This document shows positions 24,542 through 35,509 of a stretch of DNA of 64,000 nucleotides, in pieces (position 1 is the first letter of the stretch; every line of letters starts with the position of its first letter). This DNA comes from Hydractinia symbiolongicarpus. Lineage: Eukaryota > Cnidaria > Hydrozoa > Anthoathecata > Hydractiniidae. The notes beneath the pieces were generated by a model that saw only the letters and a list, made by a program, of their open reading frames with translations, ran no database searches and was not told the DNA's origin. Where the stretch lies: the NCBI RefSeq assembly GCF_029227915.1, contig NC_079875.1, forward strand, positions 23,615,001 to 23,679,000. The letters run 5' to 3'. A program made the position numbers and the translations under genes.

Positions 24542-24697
24542 GATGACTTGCTAGAATCTTTGTTTACATTTTATTTCGGCAGGCAAATAGTTTTTTAACC
24601 AATCAGATCTTCTAAAAAGAATTATTAGCCAATTAAATTGCTTTATTTTACCTGCCAAAAAATAAAAACAAAAAAATTATCAAGATAGCAAGTCATC
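24542..24697 (+). mobile_element. 156-bp MITE, copy A
   Basis: The termini GATGACTTGCTA (24542-24553) and TAGCAAGTCATC (24686-24697) are exact inverted repeats. The same element occurs in the opposite orientation at 58227-58382 with the same length and near-identical sequence, including AATCAGATCTTCTAAAAAGA and CTGCCAAAAAATAAAAACAA. Confidence 0.9.
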
Positions 24698-25761
24698 TAG
24701 CTATAGCTACAGTCAGGGTAAACAATTAATTAGGCGACGGTAGGCTAATTAGGGCATACCATCTATTAGGCGACTCATTGTAGCGTAGTTAGGCCATATG
24801 TAACCTAGTTAAGACATTACAATATTTAATGGCTTTTCACATATTCCTAAGAAAAAATAACAAAAAATCTTTGTTCAGAATGGATAGTCTGCGTGTCCAG
24901 AAGCTCTGTTGGTGATATCGCAACTTCACTCGCTACATTACTTCATGGTATTTGTTCAGGAGCGAATATAAAACGAATCAGCTGAAACCTACTCTCAGTG
25001 CTGTATTTCTGTTACTTAAATTATTTCTAAAGCCAATCTTTAAACTTTGTCATTAACAATCTTCTGAATTCATTTGTCGTTGTGAATGCTGTTGTAGTTA
25101 AGAAGGTTTATGGCCACAAAATTTTGCCATCATTAAAAGTTTGATACAATTGTGTTTAGACTATTTTGAATGAAACAAAGTAATATTTTAAATATTGCAT
25201 GATTGCTATCCCAGTTTAAAAGGTTTGCCTAGCTAAACAGTTTGTGTTTCTTCATTATCTGTAATAAGATTAACCAAAATATAAAGATTTTCAATACAAT
25301 AAACACAAGGTTATCTGTAACCCTCAATATTTTTTTATTTGCATTCGACTTTCCATGAATTCATTAAGTATCTTTTTCTATTTCAAGTAGTTTCAAATCT
25401 TCCCCACTTACAACTTCATCACAAATCAGTTGATTTTGGAAGTTAAAGGCTGCTAGTATACTTTTGTTCTGCACAGTATCTTATTTTGAGTTCACACATT
25501 AAACTTTATAAACAAATCAAAGAGAATTTGTGGAGGAGAGCACAGCCTTTGCATAAAGTTTTATTACAAGAGTGAAATTTTGTTTTGTATTTAATAAATG
25601 ATGACAATAAGTTATGTCATGCTCTACTGCACACAAAATCTTAATTTTAATTCTTAAACTACCCAAACATTGACACTGCCTTTTCTGTTGTGTGCACAGT
25701 TTTGGTAACAGTAAAAAATTAATATGGTAAGGCTGACTATATTTATCAGCTGTTGCCAGTA

Positions 25762-25799
25762 AACAGACAGAGATGGTGTTATCACCATCTCTGTCTGTT
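25762..25799. repeat. Perfect 17-bp hairpin
   Basis: AACAGACAGAGATGGTG (25762-25778) and CACCATCTCTGTCTGTT (25783-25799) are exact reverse complements with a TTAT loop. It stands out in an AT-rich background and has no obvious flanking element. Confidence 0.9.
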
Positions 25800-26716
25800 A
25801 TTAGAACTGCTGATAATTTCAATATTGTGAAAGAAAGTCTTGAGAGAACCGTATAAAATATTTGGACATTTTTAAAGAAATATAAAAATTTTGCTGCAAA
25901 CAAATTTTAGCAAACAGAATTTCTGGGGTCATTTTTGGTAACCTTTTTTCCCAAAATTTTGTCCAAAAGAAATTTTTGGATTTCGTTGTTTTCATTTTAT
26001 TTTTGTCTAAATTTTTTATCCTTGAAATGAACTTTATTACATAAAACTAATTTAATGTACAGTCAAAATGGTTTACTCAGAGGAGGAAAAAAGTGACCAT
26101 CTTGGGTATTGTTGTGTGATAGATAGACAGCTGCAATCCCAATTTGCATAATTGGCACACAAATGTATGAAAAACTTGTTTATCCTGCTAAGGTATTTCT
26201 TATTTTTGTGCTTTAAAACTAACCAAAAGTTTGGAAATAAAAATCCACTTCGCTTGAAACAGACCGACATCCTCTTCGCATTACTATAAGAAAATTATTT
26301 ACAATGTTGGGCCCCTAAAAGCTGTATGTACAATATTTGTTGGAAGATCAAGTGAGCTTTGTGTCATATAAATTCTTGCTTCAATATTTAAAAACATACT
26401 AATTATGCAATATGAAATATGAAAATTAGAACCTTTCTGCAATTGTAAATAGCCTACGAAAAATGACGCCTATCTTTAGGAAATGTGTCATCCTTAATAA
26501 AAGATATGTAAGAAAGAATACATTTGATTAAATTGCATTTGACTATATGGTTGTTTATTTTTGCAGAGAGGCTGTGGTGAGAACAGGCAAGACCTACATT
26601 GTGGCCATCTTATGTTTGATTGTGGCTGTTTGAACTGCTATACTAAATTATTTTTTTAGGCAATAATATATTTTTATACGAGACAGAAAAGGGTGATGTA
26701 TCTGTAGTGCTACTCA

Positions 26717-27745
26717 ATGATATCAACAATGAGTGAGAGTTACAGACAACTAGAAGAGTTGTCTAATTCCAATTCAAATCCTGCACCTGTTGTTTATGAA
26801 CATTCCTTAGATTTAGAAGAAGTACTGTGTAAAGGTAATCCTAATATTGACGGCGGAAATAGCCCAAGTAGGACAACAGATTTAGCCAGGGTTCCTTCAC
26901 AAACAATGCCTGAAAGCTCACATGGACACCATTTCATGACAAATACATATGATCCAAGGTATTCACATTATCCAATGCCAAATTCATTTTACCGAACACC
27001 TGGTCACTGTAGGGTACTTAGTGGAGATGCTGCTGCATGGCAAATAAACTATGGACCTATAAATAATCAACCTTATGCTCCTGCATATAATGGTTTTCCT
27101 CCAATTCGGCACTTGATACATACAATGTCAGTAGATATGTCTTCTAATGCTGTATACGAACATTTATCACGTCAAAGCACAAGCTTTGTTACCCTTCGAG
27201 ATGCATTGGCGAAGAGGACAAAACATTTAGAACAACTTGAGAAGGAAGTTGTAGAAGCCGAAGCAGACCTAAACGCACATTTAAGTGCTGTGAACCCTAC
27301 AAAACAAGATTATGACATTTTAAGAGAAGAGAATGAATATTTACGAAAAGAAATTCGTGAAATGGTAAATGAATGTGATAAACGTAAAATCCCCTTATTT
27401 AAGGAACCAGCCGTTATGGTACAAGACCCCCCTTTTTTAGACAGACATCAATTTTTACAAAATGAAAATAACTATTCATTAGTTCAACCTTTCTTAAATA
27501 ATTCAGGAACTAAACCTATAACATCAGAGCCACCATCATATATATCTGTTATTGATCCTGCTCCACCGTACATACCACCCATATCAAGACCTTGTCCACC
27601 GTTGCCACCACCTCGACCACCACCTCCTCGGATAACTGAACAGAGACCAGAATTACAAGAGGATAAGTGGACATGCCCCAAATGTACTTTTATCAACAAT
27701 TTTGTTAATGAATGTGAGATGTGCACACATAATCGATTACAATGA
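26717..27745 (+). CDS. TAB2/3-like NZF zinc-finger protein, copy 1
   Basis: One exon, 342 codons, starting at the first ATG after a likely leader acceptor (TTTTTTTAG near 26660). A low-complexity N-terminal half is followed by a coiled coil at about 165-225 (LEQLEKEVVEAEADLNAHLS, then YDILREENEYLRKEI). A proline-rich linker leads to a C-terminal NZF finger: W-T-C-P-K-C-T-F, then C-E-M-C. In TAB2 and TAB3 the coiled coil binds TAK1 and the NZF binds K63-linked ubiquitin; T-F after the second Cys is the ubiquitin-contact dipeptide. The N-terminal CUE domain of TAB2/3 is absent here. It may be encoded by an undetected upstream exon or be lost. A second ATG at codon 5 is also possible. Other NZF proteins remain an alternative. 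Confidence 0.62.
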   Translation: MISTMSESYRQLEELSNSNSNPAPVVYEHSLDLEEVLCKGNPNIDGGNSPSRTTDLARVPSQTMPESSHGHHFMTNTYDPRYSHYPMPNSFYRTPGHCRVLSGDAAAWQINYGPINNQPYAPAYNGFPPIRHLIHTMSVDMSSNAVYEHLSRQSTSFVTLRDALAKRTKHLEQLEKEVVEAEADLNAHLSAVNPTKQDYDILREENEYLRKEIREMVNECDKRKIPLFKEPAVMVQDPPFLDRHQFLQNENNYSLVQPFLNNSGTKPITSEPPSYISVIDPAPPYIPPISRPCPPLPPPRPPPPRITEQRPELQEDKWTCPKCTFINNFVNECEMCTHNRLQ

Positions 27746-27949
27746 TCACTTATAAGACACAAAAAATATTGTGTAGCAATTACAAAAATTAGGGTGTGTC
27801 CACACTGTAAAATCCGACGCATACCTGATCAATTCATCAGTGCAATTTGAGCATGATTTAAATTTAAACACTCAACCGAAACAGCGTTTGTTAATTCTAT
27901 TAGTAAATTATTTTTCAGTAAAAAGCATACTCGCTATCATGCTAAATTG

Positions 27950-28292
27950 AATGTTTTTGTTTGTGGTAATGCTTTAGTAGTAACCTTACCAATGAGGGTT
28001 GATTTGATTCAGTCAAAGTCGGATTTTACAACCTGGGCGTCTATAATGTTTTTCAACGCAATGATCACGCAAATTATTTTCAAGGATGTAAATTATCTGT
28101 GGATATGAGGTGTTACATACTTGCTATGGTAAAATATTTAATCCTTGACAGAAGGAGACATTGATCACAGTGTAGTTTTAAGGATTTTATTAAGCTTTGT
28201 TTATGGCCATTGGGATTTATATGTTAGTGTGAAAAATAAAGATGCCACTCAAAGAGTTGTATGGTGTTTCAAGATGGATCAAAAGCGTATAT
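27950..28292 (+). other. Conserved open segments downstream of copy 1
   Basis: This matches 29760-30110. A frame starting HTRYHAKLNVFVCGNALVV shifts frame early, and a second frame reads LTEGDIDHSVVLRILLSF and then LYVSVKNKDATQRVVWCFKM. Compared with copy 2 these are damaged. They may be trailing exons of another gene carried along in the duplication. Confidence 0.35.
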
Positions 28293-28506
28293 GCAAGATG
28301 GAATACATTTGATTAAATTGCATTTGACTATATGGTTATTTATTTTTTCTAGAGGGGCTGCCGTAAGAACAAGCAAGACCTACATTGTGGCTATCTTATG
28401 TTTGATTGTGGCTGTTTAAACTGCTATATATACTAAATTATTTTTTTAGGCAATAGTATATTTTCATACGAGACAGAAAAGGGTGATCTATCTGTAGTGC
28501 TACTCA

Positions 28507-29568
28507 ATGATATCAACAATGAGTGAGAGTTACAGACAACCAGAAGAGTTGTCTAATTCCAATTCAAATCCTGCACCTGTTGTTTATGAACATTCCTTAG
28601 ATTTAGAAGAAGTACGGTGTAAGGGTAATCCTAATATTGACGGTGGAAATAGCCCAAGTAGGACAACAGATTTAGCCAGGGTTCCTTCACAAACAATGCC
28701 TGAAAGCTCACATGGACACCATTTCATGACAAATACATATGATCCAAGGTATTCGCATTATCCAATGCCAAATTCATTTTACCGAACACCTGGTCACCGT
28801 AGGGCACGTAGTGGAGATACTGCTACATGGCAAATAAACCCAAGTCAGGTCATGCCCAATAGTGTTATTAGACCTACACGACATGGCTTTCCCATGCAAC
28901 ATGTACATATAAATAATCAATCTTATGGTGTTCCTCCAAATCGACATTTGATACATACAATGTCAGTAGATATGTCTTCTAATGCTGTATATGAACATTT
29001 ATCACGTCAAAGCACTAGCTTTGTTACCCTTCAAGATGCATTGGCGAAGACGACAAAACAATTAGAACAACTTGAGAAGGAAGTTGTAGAAGCCGAAGCA
29101 GACCTAAACGCACATTTAAGTGCTGTGAACCCTACAAAACAAGATTATGACATTTTACGAGAAGAAAATAAATATTTGCAAAAAGAAATTAGTGAAATGG
29201 TAAACGAATGTGATAAACGTAATATCTCCCTATTTAAAGAACCAGCTGTTACAGTACCACGCCCTTTCTTACGCCCAACTGGTTTAATTACAAATGTAGA
29301 AGATGACGATTCATTAGTTAAACCTTTCCTAACATATTCAGTAACTAAACCTATAACATCAGAGCCACCATCATATAAATCTGTTGTTGATCCTGCTCCA
29401 CCGTACATACAACCCACACCACTCGTATCAAGACCTCGACCATCACCTCCTGGGATATCTGACCAGAGACCAGAGTTACAAGAGGATCAGTGGACATGCC
29501 CCAAATGTACTTTTTTGAACAATTTTGTTAATGAATGTGAGATGTGCACACATAATCGATTACAATGA
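28507..29568 (+). CDS. TAB2/3-like NZF zinc-finger protein, copy 2
   Basis: One exon, 353 codons, colinear with copy 1 from the same ATG context. It keeps the coiled coil (LEQLEKEVVEAEADLNAHLS, YDILREENKYLQKEI) and the C-terminal NZF with all four Cys and the T-F dipeptide. It differs from copy 1 by an insertion of about 20 codons after residue 110, a diverged linker around 240-265, and a shorter proline run. Both copies remain open through their full length despite many substitutions, so both are probably under selection. Function as for copy 1: a ubiquitin-binding adaptor, by family inference. The CUE domain is also missing here. Confidence 0.62.
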   Translation: MISTMSESYRQPEELSNSNSNPAPVVYEHSLDLEEVRCKGNPNIDGGNSPSRTTDLARVPSQTMPESSHGHHFMTNTYDPRYSHYPMPNSFYRTPGHRRARSGDTATWQINPSQVMPNSVIRPTRHGFPMQHVHINNQSYGVPPNRHLIHTMSVDMSSNAVYEHLSRQSTSFVTLQDALAKTTKQLEQLEKEVVEAEADLNAHLSAVNPTKQDYDILREENKYLQKEISEMVNECDKRNISLFKEPAVTVPRPFLRPTGLITNVEDDDSLVKPFLTYSVTKPITSEPPSYKSVVDPAPPYIQPTPLVSRPRPSPPGISDQRPELQEDQWTCPKCTFLNNFVNECEMCTHNRLQ

Positions 29569-29759
29569 TCACTTTTAAGACACCAAAAATATTGTGTAGC
29601 AATTACAAAAATTAGGGTGTGTCCACACTGTAAAATCCGACGCATACCTGATCAATTCATCAGTGCAATTTTAACATGATTTAAATTTAAACACTCAACT
29701 GAACAGCGTTTGTTAATTCTATTCATAAATTATTTTTCAGAAAAAAGCATACTCGCTAT

Positions 29760-30204
29760 CATGCTAAATTGAATGTTTTTGTTTGTGGTAATGCTTTAGT
29801 AGTAACCTTACCAATGAGGGTTGATATTGATCCAATCAATGTCGGATTTTACAATCTGGGCGTCTATAGTGTATTTCAACGCTATGATCACGCAAATTAT
29901 TTTCAAGGATGTAAATTATCTGTGGATATGAGGTGTTACATACTTGCTATGGTAAAATACTGAATCCTTGACAGAAGGAGACATTGATCACAGTGTAGTT
30001 TTAAGAATTTTATTAAGCTTTGTTAATGCTCACTGGAAATTATATGTTACTGAGAAAAAAAGAGATGCCACTCAAAGAGTTATATGGTGTTTCAAAATAG
30101 ATCAAAAGCGTATATGCTATGTGTTTTTTTTTGTGTGTTTCAAGGGTATTGTTAAAGAAAAGTCTCTTTTTCTATTACGTAAAGTAATTCAAGCTAGCAT
30201 TTGA
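29760..30204 (+). other. Two conserved open frames downstream of copy 2, unidentified
   Basis: A frame at 29769-29963 (MNVFVCGNALVVTLPMRVDI, then GFYNLGVYSVFQRYDHANYF) is followed one frame over by 29968-30204 (TEGDIDHSVVLRILLSFVNA, KKRDATQRVIWCF). They are preceded by a TTTTTCAG acceptor-like site, and a GACAG acceptor-like site lies between them. The composition looks protein-like and the second frame is conserved without indels in unit 1. I do not recognise the family. Confidence 0.4.
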
Positions 30205-31400
30205 TTTTAAATCGTGAAACTCCATGTAAATATTAAATATAAATTTGTAAATTTTTCCAATACGTTTATTTTCTAACTCAACTTATCCTTTAGAAATTTC
30301 GTGTTATATTTAGAAAATATAATTCGTATGTTTTACAATTTATTATGATGTGATACTCAAAGGTTTATTTTAAAATGGAATGCTTAGTATTTTTAAGGAA
30401 ATATTTTATGTTAAAACTTGATGAAGGAATTTTGAGAGAAATAGTGCACCATAATTTATTTCGCTTTCTGACACACTAAAACTGGTCTCGCTTTCTTAAC
30501 GAGATTGTACTTGCTGAAATATAAAAACGAAAAATGAATGAGGTGTTCTGTTTCTGTGAGACAGCGACTTTGTCTTTTACTTTATTATATTTGAGAAGAA
30601 AAGTACGCATGCTCATATCTTTTGTTTTGGGTCACCGCAACGATGTCTAAAAAAAGTCAGTCAACATGAGCATTAACGTAATTTATAAATTTTTAAATAA
30701 ATCTTTACATTTTGGAAATATCTCCTATGCGTGATAAAAATGTCATTGAAGACTATTGCACGTGCGAAAATAATTGTTTGCAACTACATAACAAAGTTTG
30801 TGCTCGACATATAAGACGAAAAATTTGCTGACTTTTAAAATGATTTGATAGTAAAAAAAAAGTACCTCTATTTTGAAATATTCCAGCATGCATATTTTAA
30901 TTGGCCCATTAACACAGTTTGAATTTTTTTGGTTAAATTTCGCTGATTATGCATAATTTAAAGTTTCGTTTTCTGCAATTTTTTAATGATAAACAATAAT
31001 TTCGTCACTCTTCAAATTTGTGCGCTTTCATCAAAATTATAATGTTGTGAAATTAAACCGTTTCAAGGATTAAAATACTGATTTGTTTTAATTTACGCTA
31101 GAAAATGCCACTTTTTCTAAAAGAGAGAAAAAATTTTGGTGGAGTTTTTGTTTTTGTTTAATTGTCCTTAGTAAATAATCCTTGACAGACTTTGCTCCAA
31201 TGACCACTTACATGTACCAGGGAACTTAGAGGCCTTAAATGAAAATCTCTGCGATTAGATTTTTAAGACAAGATACGGAACCTTAATTTGGCGATTGAAA
31301 TTTCTCAAGACCATCAAGTTTATAAATTAGACTCGTCTTCTGTATGTCACACGGGTTGATTTCATGGTAAAAAAGCACGAAATATTTCTTAGACAAAATA
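30205..31400. other. Intergenic AT-rich sequence
   Basis: No gene or repeat recognised. Confidence 0.4.
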
Positions 31401-31740
31401 ATATATGTTTAACCAGTCGTAACCCGTGGAAAAATCCACGGGTTCGCCCGTCCTTTATATTTAATCGTCGCGACAAAGTGGATAAAAATATATCGCATTT
31501 GATATTCGTGTTTCCGTAACATCATTTTCTAACTGAGCGGGGGGTCCGCGCAGACGGAATACGGGTATTATATATGTTTAACTAGCCGGTAGCCCGTGGA
31601 AAAATCCACGGGACTGCCCGTCCTTTATTTATCGCATATTTCGTGTTTCCGTAGCACAACGTTTTTCTCGCGCACAAACAGACAGACGGAATACGGCTAT
31701 TATTAGTCTGGCAACGGGTGAATTCCCGTGGATCCATTTG
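31401..31740. repeat. Two tandem copies of a hairpin-headed repeat
   Basis: Copy 1 (about 31401-31570) and copy 2 (about 31571-31705) each start ATATGTTTAAC-AG. Both carry the hairpin CCCGTGGAAAAATCCACGGG followed by GCCCGTCCTTTAT, then GTGTTTCCGTA, and end with CAGACGGAATACGG-TATTA. A third diverged hairpin (ACGGGTGAATTCCCGTGG) follows at about 31716-31733. A remnant of the same head occurs at 51408-51440. Confidence 0.8.
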
Positions 31741-34382
31741 TGACGTAAGTTACTCCACGCTTTTACGACTATTTTTAAATTTGTAAGTAAGATGTTTACA
31801 CGACATCAGAACAAATTGTTGTCTTAAAATGCTTTTGCAATTTATTAGTTTTAAAAAAATATTAGAGCATTTTTTTTTGCGGTTACTCAACTTTTAACTT
31901 ATTTTTGCAAAATTTAATTTTGCGAGTCATGGGGTAATAGCTGCCGTTTAAAAATCGAAAAAAAAAAAGATTTGATGAGTGGTACTACACATGGAAGAAA
32001 GCGGACACTAAAATACACCAAACCAACGTTAGGGAGGGGGGACGGGGTTATATCCTTTGATGTTTTAATATTAGATACCTTCGTGAAACATCGATCTTTT
32101 GGATAATTGAAAGGCATTAATTTATTTGTTATCGACAGACTTCGCAGGAGCACAAGTGCTTACAAGTTCCAGGGGTTAATGGTACTACATTTTTGACGCT
32201 TAGAGAATGAAAGGGTTAAAGTAACTTCTAAACTTCAGATTAATGTTTAGCGTATTCTTTCTGATCCGTGAGTCGTTCCAGAAAAAAAAATTCTCTATAA
32301 AGATTGACTTTTGAATGGTTTAAAGCTGCTTTTACACGATCAAATTTTGTATGACATATACTATATGATCATATATAAACTTGATCGTGTACCCTCCGTT
32401 ATATGATCAAATTTATTACAGCAGCGGCGGCAAGTTCTTCGTCCCTCATGTTTAAAAAGTAAAAGAAGTATAAGTAAAACTTGATACACAGTATATGATC
32501 GTGTAACAAAAGTGCATATGATGAGAAGAGCAAGCGGTTTATATGATCATATTTCCCATTCTCGGCCCCAGAGCTCTTTGAGATAAACTCAAAAGCCTTG
32601 GGAACGAGGTTAAAAAATATCACTGCAACCGAAAAATGCAGTTTATACAGTCCGGCACGCTTGGTAAACAAACAACTATTCGTTTGCGAGCAACAAGTTT
32701 TTGTTTCTCTGAAGCTAACAAGAAAGTAGTTGAAATTCAAACAAAAGCAGGAAAATGAAAAAAATACGTAGTATGCTAAAAATAAACATTGCGCATGGGC
32801 AGACGCGTTATGGTTGTTTCTCTTCGTTCCCAGGGCATTTTTTCCTCTTAATTTTAATTAAAATTCGCTCAGGCATCAAGATGTCCTGGGAGCGAACTCT
32901 TTTTTTAAGGTACACATCTTAAAAGAGAAAAAATAGATGTCTTATAGAAAAAATTAAAGTGAGTGAATTATTATTTTGTACATACAAAATATCTTGTGAC
33001 CGATTTAATTTTTTTTGCTAATTTTTGCTTTATTTTTAGCACATTAATACCAAAAGCTTCAAACTCGATTCCATACTCCTTTGTTTGTTTTTTTTTGGTA
33101 CAGTTCCAACATCAAGAAAAGGAGAAAAACTGGAGTAGAGATTGTCAGGTCTTCTTTCAAAGAATGATGTTAGTGTTGATAACTTTTAACGCGCGTCTCT
33201 CCAGCGTTCGTTTCTATCGTTGGCCATGATTTCTTTTTAAGATTGCGACGCCGTAATCGTTGAATTACTTTATTCCATTGTGTTTGTGTTTTGTTTGCTC
33301 ACAAATTGATATTCTCATTTTAAATGTTTTGTTGAAATTGTGGTACAACAACTAAATTAACCAAACCCTATCAAGCACTTGTTAAAGTACTATTTGTCCC
33401 CTGGGGACATTTAATTTCTCCCTCAATACATCTGAAACAATCTCCTTCACTCAAGCGTGCTATCAAAATTAGGCAAACACTTAATGAGATCCTTTCACGC
33501 AAAAACACATAAATATGAATACATGCGTAAGTTCATCGACTGCCTAAGTGCTGTCCGTCATTAGGACACGATATTACCCCCCATATTATTCGCGGTTTTG
33601 GTATGGAGTTGAACTTCGGTGCGCAGCTTTAGTGCCATATTATCTATTGTTTGCGCAGGGGGATGGGGGTTGGGCGGGAGACGACGGTGTTGTTCTTTAC
33701 GCAATACATGTATGTTTAAGATGACTATTTCTATCAGTCGTTACGTAGAGACGAGTTCCCAACAGCGGTGGCTTGGGGGGACGGGGGAGGGGAGACGACG
33801 GTGCTCTTTACGCAATAACTTTTCTTTCTCGATTCTCAAATGATATGAGGTATGTACAGGTTTTACATGGTTTAATACGTGAGGAGGGTTGACCTTCCTG
33901 CGCTCTATAACTACAAATGGAAAAAGAAAAACCTGGAAACGAAGTTGCGCAATCTCTTATGTTGATAAAAAACATGATCAAATTCTTATTAGAATAGTAG
34001 AAGAAATGTACGCCGTAATACTTACCAATGTAAGAAAGTTTAGAATCATCAGGTGTCCTTGGACATTTTTTGCACGTGATGGTTTTGTGATACAAAAAGA
34101 CAAATCGCGCTTATGGTTTAGGCAAATTCAGTTAAATCGGGCAGCAAAGGTCTTCTTCGATTCGACAAGGCATAAAGAACAGGAATATTGACGCCGATTT
34201 ACTAACTTCTTATAGATTAGACCACTCAAATGTCTTTTTTTACGCTCGAATGCGAATCTAGCACTAAATTTGGTACTTTTGCATGTTTGTATTATATTTA
34301 ACATGACAATAACGCAGGTTCGTTTAATACTCAAATCTTGTCGGTCAAGATTCTAGTCGTGACGTATACGGCAAGCGCCATT
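31741..34382. other. Intergenic, with two short fold-back repeats
   Basis: Fold-backs with ends related to the 7793-7907 MITE lie at 32561-32608 and 32824-32895. A duplicated GGGAGACGACGGTG-CTCTTTACGCAATA segment occurs at about 33675-33700 and 33790-33815. On the minus strand a frame ending TITCKKCPRTPDDSKLSYIG meets a GTAAGT donor near 34024, a possible exon. No gene can be named. Confidence 0.4.
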
Positions 34383-34433
34383 ATGATTTTTCTGGTTTGG
34401 CGACAAAGAAGCCCTAGAAGAGACGAAGAGGCT
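34383..34433 (+). other. Possible 17-codon first exon
   Basis: An ATG in a GCGCCATT context opens MIFLVWRQRSPRRDEEA, followed directly by a consensus GTAAGT donor. The surrounding few hundred bases are richer in GC than the neighbourhood. If spliced to the CGTAG acceptor near 34615 the frame would end after 12 more codons. Unrecognised; it could equally be chance. Confidence 0.2.
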
Positions 34434-34710
34434 GTAAGTTGAAGTACTTTTCAAAATACTTTTCAGTCCATTGTAAATTCGAAAAAATCGTTATTATTTT
34501 CTTGTATAGCTAGGAAGGTAGTCTGTATTGTTTCACATACTATTAGTTTTGAATGGAAGTATAAGTTGTGTTGTTCTGTTCATGTCGTCTTTAAATTTTT
34601 TTTTTTGTACGTAGGTATTGTCGCGTAGTTGCGCAGTGATGTGCGTATTTTAACAATTACATGATCCTCTCACTTCGCAACTCACAAGTGAGCTAAATAT
34701 TATGATTTAC

Positions 34711-35117
34711 GCAGGCTCGATATCTCAAATACTTGTTATCTTGTTGAACTCACTTGTAGGCAAAATTACGTTCTGTGTCTCGAACTCCGTTATCTCAAAG
34801 TCTCGCTGTGTCGAACTATTTTTCCGGTCTCCAAATTTTATTTTATCACGTTATCTCGAAGTTTATTTTTCAAACAAAAAACATACACTGCAACGTGTTA
34901 GAATCTCTTAAATATAATATAGCCTCGGGAAAACAGAGTAGAACCGTAAGCTTCTTTTAAGTTTAATAACAAATACATACTATTATCCATACATTCTGTC
35001 TTTTCTCTGTTTCTCCTTTAAACGAACGTAAATTTTTTAAAAATAAGTACGGGTATTTCGCTATCTCGAACTTTTTCGTTGGTCCTCTAAGAGTTCGAGA
35101 TATCGCGCGTCGACTGT
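34711..35117. mobile_element. pogo/Tigger-like non-autonomous element
   Basis: The right end reads GAGTTCGAGATATCGCGCGT then CGACTG next to TA. The left end reads GCAGGCTCGATATCTCAAAT after TTAC. Words such as TATCTCGAA and TCTCGAACT recur inside, as in pogo/Tigger termini (CAGT...TCGATATCTCGAAC style). No transposase frame is present. The termini are imperfect, so boundaries are approximate. Confidence 0.55.
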
Positions 35118-35509
35118 ATATATACACAAAATAACTCCCTATTGAAATTTAAATTTTATATCTACTAAATGTAAACAAAGAGGATTTCCTATGGACTTAA
35201 GGACTCCCCACGGGAGTTAATAACTTCAAGAAGAACATAATTACGTGCGTTCCACATGTTTGCACCATTTTAGCCTGAAGCGATATTCATTTATAAAAGA
35301 ATAACACGCCATTTTTAAAATAAAATATCAAGCATAGACGGTATAGACGGTAAAAATATAAGAGAAGCTTTTCGTAAAAACTATTTACACCATCAGTCTC
35401 TATGTACAACTAAATTCTTACAATAATATCAACCTACTTTTAAACTTTCAACCATCCATTATTATTCGACTTGGGGGTAATATAAAGCACGATTAATTAC
35501 GCAAATTTA
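35118..35509. other. Intergenic sequence
   Basis: AT-rich; nothing recognised. Confidence 0.35.

Larger units (their letters stand above)
24205..26519. other. Intergenic region between RPRD2 and the TAB-like genes
   Basis: No host gene recognised. The first few hundred bases should contain the RPRD2 promoter and 5' untranslated region (GC-richer patch near 24220-24250). The region also holds a MITE at 24542-24697 and a perfect hairpin at 25762-25799. Minus frames at 25517-25903 and 26073-26270 have no domain signature. Confidence 0.4.
26520..30110 (+). repeat. Tandem duplication, ~1.8-kb unit, two copies
   Basis: Unit 1 starts near 26520 and unit 2 near 28308, both at ATTTGATTAAATTGCATTTG. 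Each unit includes a short upstream segment, the AG-bounded 5' leader, the whole NZF-protein coding exon, and a 3' segment with a second conserved frame. The junction lies near 28300, where unit 1 runs directly into the start of unit 2. Similarity covers coding and noncoding parts, so it is a genomic rather than retro duplication. Confidence 0.9.

Noticed and set aside
27484-27822. Gly-rich minus-strand frame
   Set aside because: Shadow of the proline-rich linker of the TAB-like protein.
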